NCBI GenBank assembly: GCA_945869245.1
Contig: CAMBOY010000051.1
Span: forward strand, 1 to 13,869
From: Hydrogenophaga intermedia
Lineage (GTDB): Bacteria > Pseudomonadota > Gammaproteobacteria > Burkholderiales > Burkholderiaceae_C
Direction: 5' to 3'
Length of the DNA stretch: 13,869 nucleotides
In this document: positions 7,108-13,869 of the stretch, piece by piece
Position numbering within the stretch: position 1 is the stretch's first letter
How the letters are laid out: every line of letters starts with the position of its first letter
The notes under the pieces: model-generated
What the model saw: the letters and a program-made list of their open reading frames with translations, nothing else
Databases searched by the model: none
Told to the model about the DNA's origin: nothing
Program-made: the position numbers and the translations under genes

Positions 7108-8043
7108 ATGAACGCTCTGCTCGACGCGATTGCCCACGCCACGCCCGGCACCGATGCCGAACGCCTGTTTCACGGGCGCGGCGGCCTGCACCCCGGCTGC
7201 GAAGACTGGACGCTGGACTGGTACCCGCCGGTTTGGGTGCTGACCCATTTTGGCGAAGCCACCGACAAACAAACACAGGCCGTGGGCGCCGCGCTGACCG
7301 CGCGCCAAACACAGCTGGCCCCGAATGAGCCGCTGAACTGGGTGTTTCAGCGCCGCCAGCCCGACGGACCAGGCAGCCGCGCTGTGACCGAACTGATGGC
7401 CGGCAGCGTGCCCGAGCCGCATGTGGTGACCGAGGCCGACGCGCGCTACCGCGTGCAGGTGCTGCAGGCGCAGAACCGGGGCCTGTTTTTGGACATGGCC
7501 GAAGGCCGGCGCTGGGTGCGCGCGCACGCGCAAGGCGCCAAGGTGCTTAACCTGTTTGCCTACACCTGTGCGTTTTCGGTGGCGGCGCTGCAGGGCGGCG
7601 CCAAAGAAGTTGTGAACCTGGACATGGCCCAGCGCGCGCTCACCACCGGCCAGCAAAACCACCAGCTCAACGGATTCAACAACAAGGCCAAGTTTTTGGC
7701 GCACGACCTGTTCAGCAGCTGGGGCAAGGTCACGCGCATGGGCCCGTACGACCTGGTGATTGCCGACCCACCGAGCTTTCAGAAAGGCAGCTTTGTTGCC
7801 AGCAAAGACTGGGCGCGCCTGCTGCGCCGCCTGCCCGACCTGCTGAAGCCCGGCGGGCGGGCGCTGCTGTGCCTGAACGCGCCGGAAATGCCAGAACAGT
7901 TTTTGCGCGACCAATTGGCGGAGCATGCACCCGAGCTGGTGATTGAACAGCGCCTGGCCAATCCGAAGGCCTTTGCGGATGTGGCGGCGGATCGGGCGTT
8001 GAAGGTGTTGGTGGTGCGGTTGCCGGGGTTGGGGGAAGTGTGA
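7108..8043 (+). CDS. Class I SAM-dependent methyltransferase, RlmI/Methyltrans_SAM-like
   Basis: A 311-residue cytosolic methyltransferase with the fold of the RlmI/RlmK group, which methylates 23S rRNA. Visible motifs: GLFLDM (125-130), the SAM-binding motif I around NLFAYTCAFS (148-157), acidic Asp172 ending the second strand, and DPPSF (220-224) as motif IV. Cys255 in the strand after KPGG occupies roughly the place of the motif VI cysteine of m5C enzymes. The N-terminal PUA domain of E. coli RlmI is missing, so the position it modifies cannot be named. The start ATG at 7108 gives a natural N-terminus; no clear ribosome-binding site precedes it. The frame is open further upstream through the repeat element, which is not coding. 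Confidence 0.85.
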   Translation: MNALLDAIAHATPGTDAERLFHGRGGLHPGCEDWTLDWYPPVWVLTHFGEATDKQTQAVGAALTARQTQLAPNEPLNWVFQRRQPDGPGSRAVTELMAGSVPEPHVVTEADARYRVQVLQAQNRGLFLDMAEGRRWVRAHAQGAKVLNLFAYTCAFSVAALQGGAKEVVNLDMAQRALTTGQQNHQLNGFNNKAKFLAHDLFSSWGKVTRMGPYDLVIADPPSFQKGSFVASKDWARLLRRLPDLLKPGGRALLCLNAPEMPEQFLRDQLAEHAPELVIEQRLANPKAFADVAADRALKVLVVRLPGLGEV

Positions 8044-8080
8044 GTTGCGGGTTTGCCGTTGGATATGCGGCGAAGGTGAC

Positions 8081-8362
8081 TTAGCGACCGCGCTGCGCTA
8101 GGGCCTGGCGGGCTGCGAGCAAACGGGCATCAAGCCGGGCCAGCACCTGACTGGCCGGAACACCATTGCCCGTGCGCTGTGTTTCCCGAATAGCTGCGAT
8201 GCCACGCCACACAAATTCGGCCTGGCATTTGCGCTTGTCCACCTCGCGGCGCACCGCGCCTTCAACGAACTGCGACAGCGTCTCACCGTCTTCAAGCACG
8301 CCTTCGATCTCCTGCCGGAAATTGGGCGCGACATGGATGTAGGGAAGAGTGGCGGTTTTCAT
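8081..8362 (-). CDS. ParD/YlcI-YnfO-like antitoxin-type protein, apparently without toxin
   Basis: A 93-residue protein starting MKTATLPYIHV. A short beta-strand-like N-terminus (about residues 3-10) is followed by two helices (EGVLEDGETLSQFVEGAVRREVDKR), the layout of ribbon-helix-helix DNA-binding antitoxins. Proteins that look like this are commonly annotated as YlcI/YnfO family and are usually paired with a RelE/ParE toxin gene just downstream. Here only 37 bases separate the stop from the end of the methyltransferase gene, so no toxin fits downstream, and the upstream 185 bases hold none either. It may be an orphan antitoxin or a regulator. Assignment rests on pattern memory and is moderate. 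No clear ribosome-binding site is seen. Confidence 0.65.
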   Translation of the reverse strand: MKTATLPYIHVAPNFRQEIEGVLEDGETLSQFVEGAVRREVDKRKCQAEFVWRGIAAIRETQRTGNGVPASQVLARLDARLLAARQALAQRGR

Positions 8363-8547
8363 GGGGCGACTGTATTGCAGATGCTATGCGTCGAGAAACT
8401 ATGTTGGGTATCCGCCTCGCAACCGGCCTCTTGGCGCCTGAAGGACGGCTCTGTAGCGGTTACGGTCCTTCGCTTTGCAGAACTCGAAGCCCTTGAGCGG
8501 TCGTTCAAAGCCTTACTTGACCGACGTCGGAGTCTCGGGCGAGCGCG
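8363..8547. other. Intergenic gap between antitoxin-like gene and defence operon
   Basis: No convincing gene is seen here. A + strand frame (8333-8551) runs through it but starts inside the antitoxin gene, lacks a ribosome-binding site and resembles no family. GAAGGAC (8440-8446) and GTCCTTC (8465-8471) are inverted with an 18-base spacer but have no T-tract. CCGACGTCGG (8521-8530) is a perfect 10-base palindrome. The gap may mark the end of the accessory insertion, but no direct repeat was found. Confidence 0.4.
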
Positions 8548-9540
8548 CTAGTCGTTGCCGTACTCTGGCTCGTAGCTGATTTCCTCGACGCTGACTTTGA
8601 CGTGTTCCTCGTCGATGCCGGCTGCATGGATGGCAACGCCTCCAATTAATGCCAAGCCGCAGGTCGGGCAGTGAAACTCCGTTGCTGTGTATCCACGCTC
8701 GATGATTTCGTCGCCGTAGTCGGCACCGTCTTGATTCTCCGCCCTATCCTCCCAGCTCAGGTCGCCAGCGGTAAATCCGCAACTCTTGCACGCTGGACAG
8801 TCGGCCCTCCAGTATTCCGAGTACTCGTAGCGGAAGAGGTCGGTGTTAATCGGTAGGTTGTGCGTCGTGGCCAGGAAGGCCTTGAGCTTGTCACGCCCAA
8901 GTTTCCCGAGCTCTGACTCCTTGAACTGGGATGCATGGTGCTTCACCCGCTGTTTCGCGGCGCGGACTTCGGCATGGCGATGAGCTTTCAGGAGAGCCTT
9001 CGGCGCCTTGGCATCCGCGCCCAGCCACTCTTGGAGGTCCATATCCATGCTTTGGAGAATCAGGTCTGCCGCGTTCCAGAAATCTCCTTCCCAGCCGTCG
9101 TATGGCATCGCGGCACATGCTGCATCGCCTGAGTGCAGTTCTGCATTCCTTCGGTTTGCCAACTGCTTACAACCTTCCATGACAGGCGTCGTGAAGTTGT
9201 CAACCGTGTGAATCAAACGAACATAGGCAACCGATGCATCGATGGTGCGAACCTTCGTAGTGGTTGAAACTCCGCACGCCTCAAGCATGCTGTTGAGGTT
9301 GTGTGGCTCGACCACAAGACAAGGGTGGATGCTTGCCAACTGCGCTTTGGCCAGAAGCTCCAGCGCGCCGGCGGCCCAAAGCTGGCACTCGCTCTCGAGG
9401 CCGGTCTCCTTCGCGTCAATGCTGCGCTTCGCAAAAAGCTTGGACTTGTCCAGCAGCGCTTGATGCGATATCGCGGTTGGCACAGTGCGACCGCGTTGTG
9501 CTTTGCCAACCTTAAAGAGGTCCATATTGGCCATCGTCAT
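8548..9540 (-). CDS. HEPN-like protein with C-terminal zinc ribbon (last gene of defence operon)
   Basis: A 330-residue protein that I do not know by name. Residues about 22-175 look mostly helical, and RNAELH (131-136) fits the R-N-x3-H catalytic signature of HEPN ribonucleases. Two conserved-looking helices precede it, including LWAAGALELLAKAQL (54-68). The C-terminal third carries CPACKSCGF (Cys248, 251, 254) and CPTCG (Cys291, 294), a likely zinc ribbon, with an acidic segment between them. A role as an RNA-cleaving effector is inference from the HEPN motif and the operon. The start ATG overlaps the dioxygenase stop (ATGA), and GGGAGA (complement of 9547-9552) lies at proper distance. ATG codons at 9534 and 9525 are alternatives. 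No terminator was found after the stop. Confidence 0.8.
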   Translation of the reverse strand: MTMANMDLFKVGKAQRGRTVPTAISHQALLDKSKLFAKRSIDAKETGLESECQLWAAGALELLAKAQLASIHPCLVVEPHNLNSMLEACGVSTTTKVRTIDASVAYVRLIHTVDNFTTPVMEGCKQLANRRNAELHSGDAACAAMPYDGWEGDFWNAADLILQSMDMDLQEWLGADAKAPKALLKAHRHAEVRAAKQRVKHHASQFKESELGKLGRDKLKAFLATTHNLPINTDLFRYEYSEYWRADCPACKSCGFTAGDLSWEDRAENQDGADYGDEIIERGYTATEFHCPTCGLALIGGVAIHAAGIDEEHVKVSVEEISYEPEYGND

Positions 9541-10211
9541 GAGCTATCTCCCAAAATAGTAACCCTAAACAACGAGCGCGTGGGGTCGTCGCGGGCATCC
9601 GCACGGCGGTGAAAGACCTTCCAGTTGTCCAGCACCAAGATGCTGCCAGGCGTCCAGCGATGAACGTACGTGGGCGGCACGCACAGGTCAGCAAGTAGGG
9701 TCATCAATCTCCTTGCTCGCTCCGTGGCGCCTTCCATGCAGCCAGGGTCAAGGCGAAAGAATGGCTGGCCTTTGCCTTTTATTGTTGCGTAGAACGATTT
9801 CGCGCCAGTCCGCACGAGAAACGGCTCCGTGCTGGCCGCCTCGTTGAGCTCATCGGGCAGAAGCAGGTCAGCGTCTAGAAGCTCGGTTGCAGCGGTGCCG
9901 CTGGAACATTCCAACATCCCGAGCGCTAGGTACCTGGCAGGGACCGGACGGTGCGCCATGTCCATGTGCCACGGCTGAGCTCCAGTTCCAGTGGCTCGGC
10001 TGAGCGAGCGCGGCTGTGCCTTGCCCTCGGAAACTGGCACGAGCTCGTCGACAACAGTACGCCCTCGTGTGCGCGTGGCTGTGCCGAGCGTCGCCGCCAA
10101 CGTCAGTAAGTCCCGCTTGAAGCCTTCAGCGTCGGCAGCGGCGCTGTTTACGCTGGTCCATCCGTGGCTTTGCAGAGCTGCCCGCTTGGCGGGTGGAAGA
10201 ACTTGTCCCAT
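9537..10211 (-). CDS. TauD/TfdA-like Fe(II)/2-oxoglutarate-dependent dioxygenase
   Basis: A 224-residue enzyme of the TauD-like oxygenase fold. Iron ligands are H82-x-D84 in WHMDMAH and distal His201 in NWKVFHRR. Arg212 lies eleven residues after the distal histidine, the spacing of the 2-oxoglutarate-binding arginine in TauD, and Arg216 lies at +15 like TauD Arg270. The aspartate ligand is kept, so it should be a hydroxylase-type enzyme and not a halogenase. It is shorter than TauD (283 residues), with about 119 residues between HxD and distal His. The substrate is unknown. It lies 24 bases after the DUF3732 ATPase gene and overlaps the HEPN-like gene by four bases, so it belongs to the defence operon by position. 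A dioxygenase here is unexpected for an ABC-3C locus. Confidence 0.88.
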   Translation of the reverse strand: MGQVLPPAKRAALQSHGWTSVNSAAADAEGFKRDLLTLAATLGTATRTRGRTVVDELVPVSEGKAQPRSLSRATGTGAQPWHMDMAHRPVPARYLALGMLECSSGTAATELLDADLLLPDELNEAASTEPFLVRTGAKSFYATIKGKGQPFFRLDPGCMEGATERARRLMTLLADLCVPPTYVHRWTPGSILVLDNWKVFHRRADARDDPTRSLFRVTILGDSS

Positions 10212-10235
10212 CAGACCAGTACTCGCGTCGTCGCC

Positions 10236-12212
10236 TTACTTGCTCCAACTGGGCCAGTCTTGCGGCACCAGCGCCGGCGGATTCATCCACGGCTCTTCGA
10301 CCAGAGCGTCCTGGAACCAATCTTCCGCGAAGTTGGCATGTTCAGTGACGATGAGCTGGAAGCCCGGGACCAACTCTTTCGTGTAGTTCAGCAGCGTCTC
10401 AAACAGCTTCTTAGCGGCCTCCAGGTCGGCGTCCACGCGCTTGACCTTCTCCGTATCCCCCGCCACCGATTCATAGATGGTCTGCGAGGGGAAATAGACC
10501 TGTGTCGGCTGGTCCAGCATCAGGAAGCGAGGAATAGGGATGTGGTTTTTCGATGCGTAGTGGTGCAGGGCCAGCAGAGCCGATATGTGATACGCCAACC
10601 AATTCGCGCCCCCTCCGGTGCGAATCATCGGAACTGGATTGCCGGGACGCTGCACCACCACGGTCAGGTTGCGCATATCCAGCCGGAACGGAAACTCAGA
10701 GAAGAACGCCTTGAGCTCCTTCACCAACGAAGTCATGGTGCTAGAGATGTGGGTAATGACCGATTCCATACGCGCGTCTGCATCGTCGTCGGCGCCCACG
10801 CTCTGGTTAATCTGGTCGAGCTTCGCCTGCAGCCGCTCGACTTTGAGCTTCAGCACGCTGATGGCATTGCTTGTATTCAAGCTGTCCAGATAGAAGCTGA
10901 CTCGGCCTTGAACCTTCAGAGCGCGCGCGTTGGCGTCCTCTTGCGCTGCTGCCTTCTCATCGGTCAGGACCGCAGCGTTAAGGTCCACTTCGACCTCACG
11001 GATGGCGTCCTTCAGTTGGCTGGAACGGTCGGTGAGCGCCGCCAGGTGCTCATCCAGGCGAGGGCGCGCGCCGCCCACGTGCTCAAGCTCGCCGTCCAGG
11101 CTCGAGAGCTCGGCCATTAGCGATTGGGCTAAGCCATCCATGCGGGCGTCTTCCTCTTTCAGGAACGGCCATTGCCACGCGCCGTTCGACGAACGCGGCA
11201 GCGCATTGATGGACTCAAGGCGGGAACGCTGCTCCTGGGCCTCGGTCTGGAAATCGGACGCGCCTTTGACGTACCTCTGCGCCGATGCAATCTGGTCCAG
11301 GACCTGGCGGCGCTCTGTCCGCAGATTTGAACGACGTGCCTGGAGCTTCGCCATTTCATTCTCGGCCATGAGTGCTACCTGCCCCGGCCGCCAACTAAGG
11401 ACTTCTCGAAGGGACGCGACCAGGTCGCTCTCGGCTCCGACCGTACTCGGCCCGGCACGGCCCAGCGAGTTGCTGAAGGGGATACCCACAGCCCGCGCCT
11501 CCGCCAGTAGGCCCAAGCCGCGCGTGTCCAGCGCATCCTCAGTCTCCTGTGCCAGCTTCAGTTCTCTCTGAGCAATCTTCAGCTCGCGCTGAGTCGCACG
11601 TCGGTTCGCCTCAGTCTCCATATCGCCGACGTTGGAGATCCCGAAGAGGACGGCAAAGGTGTCACGGATGGTCTGGGGAAGGTGTTCCTCTGCCTGTCGG
11701 TAGAACAGTAGCTCCTTGCTCGCCACCAAGCCTTGCTTCTGGAAGAGATAGAACGCCGTGTGCTTGACGTTCACTGAGTAGCCTGTGCGACTGCTGCGTT
11801 CAGGAACAGGTGTCTTGGTCTCAGGGATGCCCAGCAAAGATGAAAGCAGTTCGTGGACAAGCTCATCGCCACCGTTGTGCTTCAGGGCGTTGAAATCCGG
11901 CGTCTGGATCTGCCTGCCACGCATGACCATTGCAAGCGAGCACTGAACCTGACCCGGCTTGGGGTTGGGCTTGGCGACAAACACCTGCTCGTGTGGAAAC
12001 TGGAAGGTGACCGCGAACCAGGAAACCTTTTCGCGGATGAAGCCCTCCGCAATCTTGCATACGTCCTCGCCCATGCAGTACTCGACGATGTCCGAGAGGG
12101 ACGACTTACCCGTCGAGGCAAGGCCGGTGATGATGTTCAGCCCATCGGGATTGAGGGTGAGGTCGCGCCTACGACCGTCGTGGCTGTAGATATGAATCGA
12201 AGCAATTTTCAT
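10236..12212 (-). CDS. DUF3732 SMC-like ABC ATPase of an ABC-three-component system
   Basis: A 658-residue Rad50/SMC-like ATPase. Order of parts: N-terminal strand MKIASIHIYS, Walker A GLASTGKSS (30-38), two long heptad-rich segments likely to form coiled coils (about 200-235 and 285-470), ABC signature-like GGGANWLAYH (533-542), Walker B FLMLDQPTQVYFP (563-575) and the H-loop IVTEHAN with His625. LDQPTQVYFP is a hallmark of DUF3732, in which Gln568 stands where canonical ABC enzymes have the catalytic Glu. In ABC-3C conflict systems this protein is thought to sense invasive nucleic acid or a nucleoprotein state and to license the effector. Its start overlaps the middle-component stop by four bases, and no ribosome-binding site is visible, so translation is probably coupled. 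Confidence 0.92.
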   Translation of the reverse strand: MKIASIHIYSHDGRRRDLTLNPDGLNIITGLASTGKSSLSDIVEYCMGEDVCKIAEGFIREKVSWFAVTFQFPHEQVFVAKPNPKPGQVQCSLAMVMRGRQIQTPDFNALKHNGGDELVHELLSSLLGIPETKTPVPERSSRTGYSVNVKHTAFYLFQKQGLVASKELLFYRQAEEHLPQTIRDTFAVLFGISNVGDMETEANRRATQRELKIAQRELKLAQETEDALDTRGLGLLAEARAVGIPFSNSLGRAGPSTVGAESDLVASLREVLSWRPGQVALMAENEMAKLQARRSNLRTERRQVLDQIASAQRYVKGASDFQTEAQEQRSRLESINALPRSSNGAWQWPFLKEEDARMDGLAQSLMAELSSLDGELEHVGGARPRLDEHLAALTDRSSQLKDAIREVEVDLNAAVLTDEKAAAQEDANARALKVQGRVSFYLDSLNTSNAISVLKLKVERLQAKLDQINQSVGADDDADARMESVITHISSTMTSLVKELKAFFSEFPFRLDMRNLTVVVQRPGNPVPMIRTGGGANWLAYHISALLALHHYASKNHIPIPRFLMLDQPTQVYFPSQTIYESVAGDTEKVKRVDADLEAAKKLFETLLNYTKELVPGFQLIVTEHANFAEDWFQDALVEEPWMNPPALVPQDWPSWSK

Positions 12213-12697
12213 GGGCGGATGGACAAACTGGCGTAGACCGTCACGCGGTCGTTAATCTGGGCGAAATCGCGACCGAGGATGAGTGCGGCGGCGCGGCACC
12301 TCTCGGCGTCGTCGGTGTTCAACGGCTGAGGTGACACCCGTCTGGGAATGAGGCTGATGCAGCCGTCATCACCTACCTTGATGCAGTCCTTGCTTGCGAG
12401 CAGTGCGAAGGCCTCTGTGGCGTACTGGACCAGCGACCGTGCCCGCTCAGCGAAGTTGACCAGCAAGTCCGGGCGAAGCGCGAACACGCGCAGTACGGAT
12501 AGCCTCCTGTTCTCCAGAATTTCCTCTCGCGAGGCCTGGTGCAGGCACATCGGCAGAACAAGCAAGGTCAAGGAATAGGGCATGGGCTTCCTCGCAACGC
12601 GTTCGTACTCGCGGATGGCGGCAACCAAGACTACCGCACAGAAAGCCGGGTTGAAGAGGTTGCGCTCCTCAAAAGGGCGAGATGACCAATCCCTCAT
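12209..12697 (-). CDS. ABC-three-component system middle component
   Basis: A 162-residue protein that I recognise as an ABC-3C middle component, the small gene regularly found between the effector and the DUF3732-type ATPase. Typical features are the N-terminal WSSRPFEERNLFNPAFCA (4-21), the hydrophobic YSLTLLVLPMCLHQ (41-54) followed by a charged helix, and the later helical SLVQYATEAFALLASKD. It has no catalytic motif and is assumed to be a structural adaptor between ATPase and effector. Both ends overlap neighbouring genes by four bases (ATGA), an unusually tight arrangement that implies fixed production ratios. Confidence 0.85.
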   Translation of the reverse strand: MRDWSSRPFEERNLFNPAFCAVVLVAAIREYERVARKPMPYSLTLLVLPMCLHQASREEILENRRLSVLRVFALRPDLLVNFAERARSLVQYATEAFALLASKDCIKVGDDGCISLIPRRVSPQPLNTDDAERCRAAALILGRDFAQINDRVTVYASLSIRP

Positions 12698-13869
12698 GCA
12701 GGCACCTTGGACATGGCAGCCTTCAGGCGCTCAAGGAACTGGGGATGCCAGTGCACACGAGGCAGCGGTTTCTCGTCTGCGAGGATGTGAAAGCTGCCTC
12801 GGCGAACGAAGTCCTCCGTGACGTCTTTGCGGATTTGTAAGCCCTTGGACTGGTTCTCGGCCCAGTCATATAGCTGGCGACCTGCAGCCTGGAACTCGGC
12901 CTCGTCCTGAGGCGCCTTCACCATAGCCCAACCTCTGGCGCGCTTCCATTCTTCGATCAGGCGAAGCTCGAACTTCCGAATCTCGCCGCCTACAAGGGCG
13001 TTAACTCGGGTCCAGTGTGCGCGTTGGGAGAACGCGCGGTAGAAGTCCAGAATGGCCATCTCTAGGCTGTCGCTGGACATGCCAATCGCTCGCAGTTGCT
13101 CGACGAACTGACGCGTGTCTTTCATCGCGTCGATTTCCTGGTCTGGGTACGCGTCGTCGAAGGTGATTGGCAACCGCTCGTCGTAGTACTCACTGTTGAC
13201 TTGCGCGAACTTAGCCCAGACCTCGGCGCCGGTGATGGGTTTGCGCTCTCCCTGAATCAGTTCAATGGCTTCCCTGAGCCACCAACCTTCCATGCGTTCA
13301 CGGACATCGACGCGGAATTTCGCCGCCACCGATCGCAGCAGAGGGGCAAAGGCAGTGTCGAGCTCCATGATCCGCAGCGAACTGTCGGCAATCACGATGC
13401 GGGCCAGGAAGTCGTCTTGTTGGGCAGAGGTCAACGAGCTGAACGTGGCATCAATCTGCGCACTCAGCGCCGCCCTCGAGCCCTTGAGCTCAGCGGCAAG
13501 CTGCTCTGCAAAGTCCGCAGGCTTGGCATCGGCGCCGGCTAGGAAATACCGAAGCAGTGAGGTAGGACCTACGCGCGCCGTCGTTGCCATGCAATATGAG
13601 TGGTCGCAGGCGAGGTTGCCGTCGCGGATGTACCGATCAAGCCAGATACGGACGGACTTCCAAAAATCGGTCGACAGCGTGCCGACGGTCTCGCCGACCT
13701 GCTTGTGCTTCAGCGAAATCAGCGTCTTTTTGCCCTCAACGTCTCTCAGTTCGACGTCGTCGTCGGCCTCGATTAGCAGTGCTTGGCTCTCGTCCTGCTT
13801 CATTAGGTGCGCGAGCGCGAAGCGAATCTGATAAACGTAGCCGAGCCCCTGCTCGCCGGCAGCGTACCT
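12694..13869 (-). CDS. ABC-three-component effector with nuclease-like N-terminus (5' end outside window)
   Basis: 391 residues are visible and the frame stays open to the right edge, so the ATG at 13803 is not the true start. The 22 codons upstream of it read AAGEQGLGYVYQIRFALAHL, which joins smoothly to the rest. Fragment residues about 5-60 show the pattern of a PD-(D/E)XK-type nuclease: GYVYQ (10-14), IEADDDVEL (33-41), then ISLKHK (51-56) with Lys54 as likely catalytic lysine. This resembles the DUF4297/Cap4-type dsDNA nuclease domain. The C-terminal part ends with RGSFHILADE (357-366) and VHWHP (372-376), which fit the ABC-3C C-terminal domain that docks on the middle component or ATPase. 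Likely role: DNA-cleaving effector; inferred from motifs and neighbours. The operon promoter is outside the window. Confidence 0.85.
   Translation of the reverse strand, partial: RYAAGEQGLGYVYQIRFALAHLMKQDESQALLIEADDDVELRDVEGKKTLISLKHKQVGETVGTLSTDFWKSVRIWLDRYIRDGNLACDHSYCMATTARVGPTSLLRYFLAGADAKPADFAEQLAAELKGSRAALSAQIDATFSSLTSAQQDDFLARIVIADSSLRIMELDTAFAPLLRSVAAKFRVDVRERMEGWWLREAIELIQGERKPITGAEVWAKFAQVNSEYYDERLPITFDDAYPDQEIDAMKDTRQFVEQLRAIGMSSDSLEMAILDFYRAFSQRAHWTRVNALVGGEIRKFELRLIEEWKRARGWAMVKAPQDEAEFQAAGRQLYDWAENQSKGLQIRKDVTEDFVRRGSFHILADEKPLPRVHWHPQFLERLKAAMSKVPA

Noticed and set aside
6742..7926. - strand open frame (394 codons) across the methyltransferase gene
   Set aside because: Composition is that of a GC-rich shadow and it covers the structured repeat element. 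The + strand carries clear SAM-binding and DPPSF motifs.
8440..8471. Inverted repeat GAAGGAC/GTCCTTC as terminator of the defence operon
   Set aside because: The 18-base loop and absence of a T-run on the - strand do not fit an intrinsic terminator.
8333..8551. Short + strand frame (72 codons) in the gap before the defence operon, considered as a toxin partner
   Set aside because: It starts inside the antitoxin gene on the opposite strand, lacks a ribosome-binding site, and shows no RelE/ParE features.
10164..11120. + strand open frame (318 codons) across the DUF3732 ATPase gene
   Set aside because: Antisense to a gene with Walker A, signature and Walker B motifs; translation unremarkable.
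1..13869. tRNA, rRNA, CRISPR array, insertion sequence, integrase or attachment-site repeats
   Set aside because: Looked for by eye on both strands; none was seen. Lack of visible integration signals means the boundary of the accessory region remains unplaced.

Overview
The window reads as chromosomal DNA of a GC-rich betaproteobacterium, most likely of the family Comamonadaceae (Burkholderiales). The basis is the strong G/C third-position preference of the housekeeping genes, the set rpsT - DUF3579 - argD - argF, a short-loop (CIO-like) cytochrome bd oxidase, and an intergenic element of a type I associate with Comamonadaceae. The genus cannot be fixed from the sequence alone.

Left and middle part (1-8043), ordinary metabolism. 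The + strand opens inside cydA, followed by cydB (terminal quinol oxidase). cydB converges with guanine deaminase guaD on the - strand; the two coding ends overlap by 10 bases. guaD is divergent from rpsT (ribosomal protein S20), which has a TATAAT box upstream and a well-formed terminator downstream. A DUF3579 gene on the - strand converges on that terminator. A 12-base perfect palindrome lies just upstream of the DUF3579 gene. Then comes an arginine cluster on the + strand: argD and argF overlap by four bases and are followed closely by two tandem paralogous cysteine-cluster (YkgJ-type) genes. A terminator-like hairpin sits in the argD leader. A structured intergenic repeat with three stem-loops separates this cluster from a RlmI-like SAM-dependent methyltransferase gene.

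Right part (about 8080-13869), accessory region on the - strand. An apparently orphan ParD/YlcI-type antitoxin gene comes first by coordinate. Beyond it lies a compact five-gene operon, transcribed from the right edge toward the left: (1) a nuclease-like effector with an ABC-three-component C-terminal region, cut at its N-terminus by the window edge; (2) a small middle component; (3) a DUF3732 SMC-like ABC ATPase; (4) a TauD-like Fe(II)/2-oxoglutarate dioxygenase; (5) a HEPN-like protein with a C-terminal zinc ribbon. Three of the four junctions are 4-base ATGA overlaps and the fourth is a 24-base gap, so the five genes are very probably one transcript.

The first three genes match the ABC-3C conflict/defence architecture. 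The dioxygenase and the HEPN/zinc-ribbon protein look like an added module and are the most interesting content of the window: a candidate extended anti-phage or anti-plasmid system whose mechanism is not known to me. No tRNA, rRNA, insertion sequence, integrase, attachment site or CRISPR array was seen.
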